Under the pieces are notes generated by a model. That model worked only from the letters and a program-made list of their open reading frames with translations. It did no database searches and had not been told where the DNA came from. The translations under genes and the position numbers were made by a program. Positions 59,743 to 64,000 of a stretch of DNA of 64,000 bases are shown in pieces. How positions within the stretch are numbered: position 1 is the first letter of the stretch; each line of letters opens with the position of its first letter. Source of the stretch: Lantana camara (taxonomy: Eukaryota > Streptophyta > Magnoliopsida > Lamiales > Verbenaceae); assembly GCA_037501455.1 (NCBI GenBank), contig CM074856.1, forward strand, positions 49,443,001 to 49,507,000, in the 5' to 3' direction.

Positions 59743-60147
59743 TCTCTATTATTAAGCGCGAGACCCAAGTGTGGTCTCTTGGATTGGTCTCTAATTTCTT
59801 TTTTTATTTAATTAATTTTTTTTAATCCTATACAGAACGTGTTTCAACTCCACTTTTCTCTTAACTTACTTTTATTCTCTTCTTTTATATTCTTTTTTTT
59901 TTCAAATATTTTTTTAATTTATATTTTAACTATTTCCTATGTGAGAAGAGACTAACCGCTTTGGTCTATTATATATTTTTATTTTTTTTCATATTTTCTA
60001 ATTTCTATTATGTATTAGTTTTTAAACTTTAGTCATATTAAAAACAATTATAAAATAAATATGAATATAAAAATTTTAATTTAATATATATTTAAATAAT
60101 TATAATTTTATTATTTGCACACGCATAGAGTGTGCCAGAATTGCTAG
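59743..60147 (+). mobile_element. mini-Helitron copy F (405 bp), head to tail with E
   Basis: Starts TCTCTATTATTAAGCGCGAG directly after copy E and ends with GCACACGCATAGAGTGTGCC and CTAG before a T. It is highly similar to copy E along its full length. Confidence 0.88.
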
Positions 60148-61132
60148 TTATAAAAAATAAAATTCATATCATTTTGTTGGATTGTTTTTTAGATTTTTAT
60201 AGGGATCACTTATATGATATTTTTTCTAATATTTAATACATATAAATATGTATTTCTTAAGATAAAGAAAAAAAAATTATATTAATTTTTTTTGGTCCAA
60301 AACCTAACGCCTAATGGACATTTAATAGAGTTGGGACTAAAGTGAAATGTTTTATGTTTTGAGACTAAATTTGCCGAAAAAACAAACGGGTATGGTCATT
60401 TAAAAAGAATTGGTGACAAGATTAGAAATTAGGAAAAGGAAAGTAAAACTAACGGTTTCCCTCCCGACTTTTTCTTTGTATTATGAGAAAATTACATCGG
60501 ATTATTTTGTCGAATTAAAATTAAATTTTTATATTTTTATTTTTAGGTATAGTTTCGAGTTGAGACACTTATATTTTGTTAGTGATCTTTGTATTCCATT
60601 GAAAAACAAAGAGCTTGTTTTTTTTTTTCCAGCTACTATCAGGTCTCAATCAAAATGGAAGTCTCTTTCTCGGCACAACAATAAAAGAACAACAACTTTA
60701 CCAATGATTATTAGAGTTAGAGAAATCAGCTTGCACGAGACAAGTTCATCAACAAGGTCCTTTAGCATAGCAAATACCACAAATAATTAGACAAAATGGA
60801 TAAAGTTCCAAAAAAAAAATTTATAGATGTTTTTGTAATAGTTCTCATTAATTTAATATAGTAGTTGGGATAGTATCTATCTATCTATAAATATATATTT
60901 GGTGGTATTTTCATCCATTTCTCAAGAAGTTATTTCAAGAAGCTGAGCTTAGATGTTTTAGGTATTCTTAAATTTGATAAAACTGCTACTTGTAGTAATT
61001 TAAAAAGTAACCAACCTTTCTAAAGGATCTATGGAATAATGAAACTTTCCATAACTCATTTTTGGTAATTTAAATAAATTTTTAGGTAGCTCTATATTAA
61101 TATAAATTATTTATTTTATCTTTAATTTTCTT
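60148..61132. other. intergenic, no gene recognised
   Basis: AT-rich. A 126-residue frame at 60410-60790 has no recognisable domain and AT-driven composition, so I do not call it a gene. Confidence 0.5.
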
Positions 61133-61716
61133 AATATGAAGTACAGACATTTAAGTTTGTAGAACTATATTTAGATTTTGAAGAACTATTGTGATATGGA
61201 ATAGTTCGTTATTAAATGAAAATTTTTTATATTAATATGAAGTATTTACTCATGCATTTGTGGAATAATATCTGCACTTTAAGGAACTATTGCATTATTT
61301 AGCAATTGGTAGTTGAATGACTTAATGAAATTTTTTTATATTAATATGAAGTATTTATATTTGAATTTGTAGAACTATATCTAAATATTAAGAAATTATT
61401 ATATTATGCAACAGTTAGATATTAAATGAAGAACTTTTCTCCTGATATAGAGTATTTATATTTGAATTTGTAGAACTACACCTAAATATTAAAGAACTAT
61501 TATTTTATGTAACCCTTATATATTAAATGAAGAACTTTTCTTTTAATATGAAGTATTCACATTTGAATTTTGAACATTAAATATGAATTTTAAGTAATTG
61601 TTGTGTTACGCAACCGTTAGTTATTAAATAAAGAATTTTTGTTTGAATATGAAGTGTAATATTATGTAATTGTTGAACTATATCTAATTTTAAGGAATTG
61701 TCCTGTTATTCAGCAA
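61133..61716. repeat. 100-bp-period minisatellite, about six units
   Basis: Diverged tandem units each open AATATGAAGTATTTA or a close variant (about 61133, 61233, 61341, 61445, 61545, 61650). Each then carries GAATTTGTAGAACTATAT and a word like GTTAGTTATTAAATGAAGAA. Units range from about 75 to 108 bp. Confidence 0.8.
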
Positions 61717-62139
61717 TTAGGGGCGGGCGCTGGACGGGGAAATCGGAATTCGAGGTGAAAAAAGTGGATCCCGATCCCATCCCGAAATGGTCGGGATTAG
61801 GGAGCCCGTCATTTTTTATTTTCTTTTTATTTTCAAACTTTCAATTACATAGCTTTACCTTTCGTTTTCCAATTTCGTTGAAATTAAAATGCATAGGATA
61901 TTATACATTACAGAATGTCCCATACCTAATTGCCCGTTACAGAAGTCAGAATCTATGATTTTAATTTTTAAAACTTAAAAAACAACAGTCGGTCAGTATA
62001 TTACATATATCATATATGATAATTGATATAACAATTTTAAATCTTAAAAAGCAATAATTTATTAATTATTCATTTATTATCCATCATCTGAAAAAAAAAA
62101 AAAAAAAAAAAGAACAACATATAACAACTTATAGGCAAC
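61717..62139. mobile_element. possible hAT-like left end
   Basis: TAGGGGCGGGCGCTGG at 61717 resembles the TAGGGGTGGGCG terminus at 4396, and GGGA-TCGGGAT words follow. No matching right end is present before the copia LTR at 62140. The rest is AT-rich with a long A run near 62092-62111. Confidence 0.35.
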
Positions 62140-62324
62140 TGTTAGAACATGGTATTTGTGAAAGATTTTCATTGTATTTATTGTGAATTGTATGTTTTTC
62201 GTAATCAATAAACAATACTGAGAGGGGATATTTATCTAGGTCTAAATCCCTATAAGTCAGGGATTCTAATAAATCTATTTAAGAGGAAACAATAATCATG
62301 CCTAAAATATCATATCTCATAACA
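62140..62324 (-). repeat. 3' LTR of the copia element (185 bp)
   Basis: Begins TGTTAGAACA and ends CTCATAACA, with inverted tips TGTTA and TAACA. It directly abuts the polypurine tract. The partner LTR is outside the window, so the border rests on the tips alone. Confidence 0.7.
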
Positions 62325-62336
62325 CTCCCCCTCAAG

Positions 62337-63819
62337 TTAAGTGATCGGATCCCCGATACGTAACTTGTCCAATGCGGTGTTGAACGTCTGTCCTGTGACA
62401 GCCTTAGTTAGGATATCAGCTAACTGGTCTTCTGACCTCACGAACGGTAGTTGAATGGTGCTATCCTCTAACTTCTCTTTTATAAAATGTCGATCAACCT
62501 CCACATGTTTAGTCTTGTCGTACTGAACCGGGTTCTCCGAGATGCTGATAGCAGCTCCGTTATCACATTTTAGAGGACTTGGTCCTAAGGGAGCCAAGCC
62601 AATCTCAGTCATTAGCTTCCTTAGCCAAATTATCTCAGTCACCCACCTTTCGCTATGCCCCTGAACTCTGCTTCTGCGCTAGATAAAGCCACGACCTTCT
62701 ACTTTTTGCTTCGCCAAGTTACCACATTTCCTCCAACAAGTGTAAAGTATCCAGAAGTGTATCTTCTGTCATTTGGGTTCCCCGCCCAATCTGCATCGGT
62801 ATAGGCCTCAATGTCAAGATGGTCATATCTGTCAAACATGATTCCTATTCCACTAGTCCCTTCAGATATCGGATGATTCGTATCACTGCTTCCATATGTT
62901 CTCTCTGTGGTTGATGCATGAATTGGCTTACTATCCCTACAACATAAGCAATATCAGGTCTTGTATGAGACAAATAGATGAGTTTACCAACTAGGCGTTG
63001 TTATCGTTCTCTCTCAGCTGGTTCCGCAGTTTCTTCTAGTTTTAGTTTGTGATTCATCTGTATCGGAGTCTCAACTGGTTTGCAATCCAACATACCAGTT
63101 TCAGCTAACAAATCGAGGACATACTTCTTCTGTGAAATGAAGATGCCCCTTTTTGACCGTAGAACTTCAATCCCTAGGAAATACTTCAATCCTCCAAGGT
63201 CTTTCATTTCAAACTCTTTGAAGAGATTCCCCCTGAGTTGATTTATTTCTTCTTTATCGCTCCCCGTTATGATCATGTCATCTACATAGATAATCAGACA
63301 TATGATCAATTCCCCTCGTCGCTTCAGAAACAGAGTATGGTCTGAGTTGCTCTGAACATACCCATAGCGTTGCATCGCCAATGTGAACCTGCCAAACCAT
63401 GCCCGAGGTGATTGTTTTAATCCATACAAAGCCTTACGGAGTTTGCAGACTTCATCTTTCCCAAATTCCCCTGTAAACCCTAGAGGGGGTTCCATATACA
63501 CTTCCTCTGACAAGTCACCATGTAAGAAAGTGTTCTTCACATCGAACTGATGAAGGGGCCAATCCTTATTAGCAGCAACTGAAAGTAGCACTCGGACTAT
63601 GTCTAACTTCGCCACCAGAGAGAAGGTTTCCGAATAATCAATGTTGTACGTCTGAGTGTACCCCTTTCCTACTAACCGGGCTTTATATCTCTCAATAGAT
63701 CCATCAGCTTTATGTATTACAGTGAATATCCATCTGCACCCAACCGGCTTCTTCCCTTTGGGCAGTCGACACTTTTCCCAAGTCTCATTTTTTATTAGAG
63801 CACTCATCTCAACTTCCAT
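62337..63819 (-). pseudogene. copia pol remnant: reverse transcriptase and RNase H
   Basis: Minus strand. The frame 63819-63001 covers the RVT_2 domain: KPVGCRWIFTVIHKADGS, ARLVGKGYTQ, FDVKNTFLHGDL, ALYGLKQSPRAWF and the catalytic IYVDDMIITG. It ends at a TAA (63001-63003) where copia proteins usually have Tyr in [13 protein letters not shown]; the sequence after the stop still reads [20 protein letters not shown] frameshift follows near 62855. RNase H resumes at 62642-62337 with KCDNGAAISISENPV, KHVEVDRHFIKEKL and QLADILTKAV. Upstream, another TAG lies in frame near 63855. Not functional. Confidence 0.88.
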
Positions 63820-64000
63820 AGCTTCTTCCCATTCTCTACTCTGTTTGGCTTCCTACACTGTTTTCGAGATAACTTCTTTACAGAGGTTCCCAAAGAAGGC
63901 TTTAGCAACTTCGGACATGCTCCCCCTGACCATGTTTCCTATGGGATATTTAGCTGATCGAGAAACATGCTCTGGAGAGTATCTGTGTGGAGGAACCCCT

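Larger units (their letters stand above)
62140..64000 (-). mobile_element. Ty1/copia retrotransposon, decayed, runs off the right edge
   Basis: Minus-strand element with its 3' LTR at 62140-62324, a polypurine tract next to it (TTGAGGGGGAGTG on the minus strand), then RNase H and reverse transcriptase in the order expected reading back. The 5' half lies beyond the window. Stops and frameshifts show it is dead. Confidence 0.88.

Noticed and set aside
60410..60790. 126-residue open frame
   Set aside because: No domain, AT-driven composition, no splice context, and it lies between transposon remnants.

Overview
This window is nuclear DNA from a flowering plant, most likely a eudicot. The evidence is AT-rich intergenic DNA, many short GT-AG introns, three spliced genes with plant-type products, and a dense load of plant transposons (CACTA, hAT, PIF/Harbinger-like, Helitron, Ty1/copia, Ty3/gypsy-like, LINE, SINE). 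I cannot name the species.

Three gene models read through without a break, all on the + strand. (1) RAD51 recombinase, 6982-10384: nine exons, 341 residues, with one GC-AG intron. (2) A two-domain Nudix plus dipeptidyl-peptidase-III-like protein, the Arabidopsis NUDT3 type, 12196-29722: 21 exons, 773 residues. Its intron 20 was originally about 89 bp and now holds an 11,486-bp CACTA transposon (17846-29331, TSD TTA), antisense to the gene, with two apparently intact transposase genes. (3) A divergent paralogue of translation initiation factor eIF3 subunit k, 40729-45340: eight exons, 266 residues.

Layout. 1-5570: minisatellite, a 667-bp tandem duplication, a foldback element, and a decayed minus-strand LINE carrying a hAT element. 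5571-6981: a second hAT element, then the short RAD51 promoter with a match to the SOG1 binding motif. 6982-29722: RAD51 and the Nudix/DPP III gene with its CACTA insertion. 29903-37197: a large non-autonomous LTR retrotransposon (TSD TGGTA) with a nested hAT-like element. 37200-40700: AT-rich DNA with a mini-Helitron and a solo LTR (TSD ACTTG). 40729-45340: the eIF3k-like gene, whose introns hold a mini-Helitron, a foldback element and a SINE-like sequence. 47690-50634: a second copy of the eIF3k-like promoter and exon 1, split by a 2.2-kb PIF/Harbinger-like element; the first copy preserves the empty site. 50641-52785: a long inverted repeat with arms of about 1.05 kb and a 46-bp spacer, made from a broken protein kinase gene and joined directly to the copied eIF3k-like promoter and exon 1. 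54591-60147: four more mini-Helitrons, two of them head to tail, plus a foldback element and a gag fragment. 61133-64000: a 100-bp-period minisatellite and a decayed Ty1/copia element running off the right edge.

The genes have separate jobs (recombination; nucleotide and peptide hydrolysis; translation initiation) and show no sign of acting as one pathway. The best candidates for something undescribed are the promoter-driven kinase hairpin locus, the divergent eIF3k-like gene, and the near-complete CACTA element inside a tiny intron of an otherwise intact gene. All coordinates, exon joins and repeat boundaries were read by eye; no database search or alignment program was run.
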